This document shows, piece by piece, positions 63,864-64,000 of a stretch of 64,000 bases of DNA. The translations under genes and the position numbers were made by a program. Origin of the DNA: AP-15 sp963747735 (GTDB taxonomy: Bacteria; Pseudomonadota; Alphaproteobacteria; ATCC43930; CGMCC-115725); the NCBI GenBank assembly GCA_963747735.1, contig CAVVGE010000015.1, positions 62,001-126,000 on the forward strand, in the 5' to 3' direction. The notes under the pieces were generated by a model. That model was not told where the DNA came from and did no database searches. It saw nothing but the letters and a program-made list of their open reading frames with translations. How positions within the stretch are numbered: position 1 is the first letter of the stretch; the number at the start of each line of letters is the position of its first letter.

Positions 63864-64000
63864 TTAGCGGACCCCGCCGTGGCGGGTGAAATAGAACAGC
63901 ATCGCCGCGACCAGCGCGGCGAGCCCGGTGACCCAAACAGCTGGCGGAATGCGCATATCCCTGGCTGCGGCAAGAATGGGGGCGCCGGCGAGCGCGGGCG
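63864..64000 (-). CDS. C-terminal end of a membrane protein running off the window
   Basis: The frame is open from the right edge to a TAA at 63864 and encodes PALAGAPILAAARDMRIPPAVWVTGLAALVAAMLFYFTRHGGVR in three or four segments: a short hydrophobic stretch, a polar turn (ARDMRI) and a clear transmembrane helix (VWVTGLAALVAAMLFYF). It could be the end of a polytopic transporter. An internal ATG at 63956 would give only 30 residues. The family cannot be named from this fragment. Confidence 0.45.
   Translation of the reverse strand, partial: PALAGAPILAAARDMRIPPAVWVTGLAALVAAMLFYFTRHGGVR

Overview
The window is uniformly GC-rich, densely packed bacterial chromosome. Several features fit a Rhodospirillales-like alphaproteobacterium: a three-subunit proton-translocating transhydrogenase (pntAA, pntAB, pntB), an ECF sigma/anti-sigma pair, a DUF2470-type heme-utilisation-like protein, a form II CO-dehydrogenase-like operon, and the style of the peptide ABC transporter. 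The lineage is an inference from gene content; there is no rRNA or other marker. I see no tRNA, rRNA, CRISPR array, intact transposon or prophage.

Layout. 1-5 kb: the end of a PEP-CTERM protein, hemC, a debris patch (pntB fragment, RelB/YafQ toxin-antitoxin pair, end of an ABC binding-protein gene) and pntAA-pntAB-pntB. 5.2-8.8 kb: ECF sigma, anti-sigma, OmpR-type regulator and histidine kinase in one tight chain. 9-11.3 kb: a mitochondrial-type aconitase. 11.4-23 kb: a type II secretion system. gspE-F-H-I-J-L-M-C-D-K lie on the minus strand, gspG on the plus strand converging on gspK, and the prepilin peptidase gspO diverges from gspE. 23-34.4 kb: a polysaccharide region with manC, a methyltransferase, a cyclic-nucleotide-binding protein, a very unusual ABC exporter, four glycosyltransferases and a deacetylase-like protein. 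34.4-40.5 kb: a peptide-type ABC importer joined to the glycosyltransferase genes by overlapping stop/start codons. 40.5-45.3 kb: an MBL hydrolase, a flavin monooxygenase, an amidase with a small partner, and an FMN-binding protein. 45.5-49.3 kb: pckA, a strong terminator and a secreted alpha/beta-hydrolase. 49.6-58 kb: small metabolic and stress genes, a CoA-transferase pair interrupted by a GxxExxY remnant, a DUF3018/MazF pair, a uronate-dehydrogenase-like gene, arsC, dodecin and an MFS exporter. 58-64 kb: a candidate small RNA, a sulfatase/phosphonate-monoester-hydrolase-like enzyme, a TRAP permease remnant and a three-subunit molybdenum hydroxylase.

How the parts work together. The secretion system could export proteins such as the signal-peptide-bearing hydrolase at 47.1-49.3 kb. 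manC would feed GDP-mannose to the glycosyltransferases beside it, and the divergent ABC protein may export or regulate that product. The central-carbon genes (aconitase, PEP carboxykinase, transhydrogenase, CoA transferase) are housekeeping.

A caution about the sequence. Several conserved genes (gspL, gspE, pckA, the molybdenum hydroxylase large subunit, the 5' ends of the LTXXQ and uronate-dehydrogenase genes) are broken by what reads as one extra base each. Their reading frames are otherwise well preserved, so base-calling or assembly insertions are more likely than true decay, but the sequence alone cannot decide.
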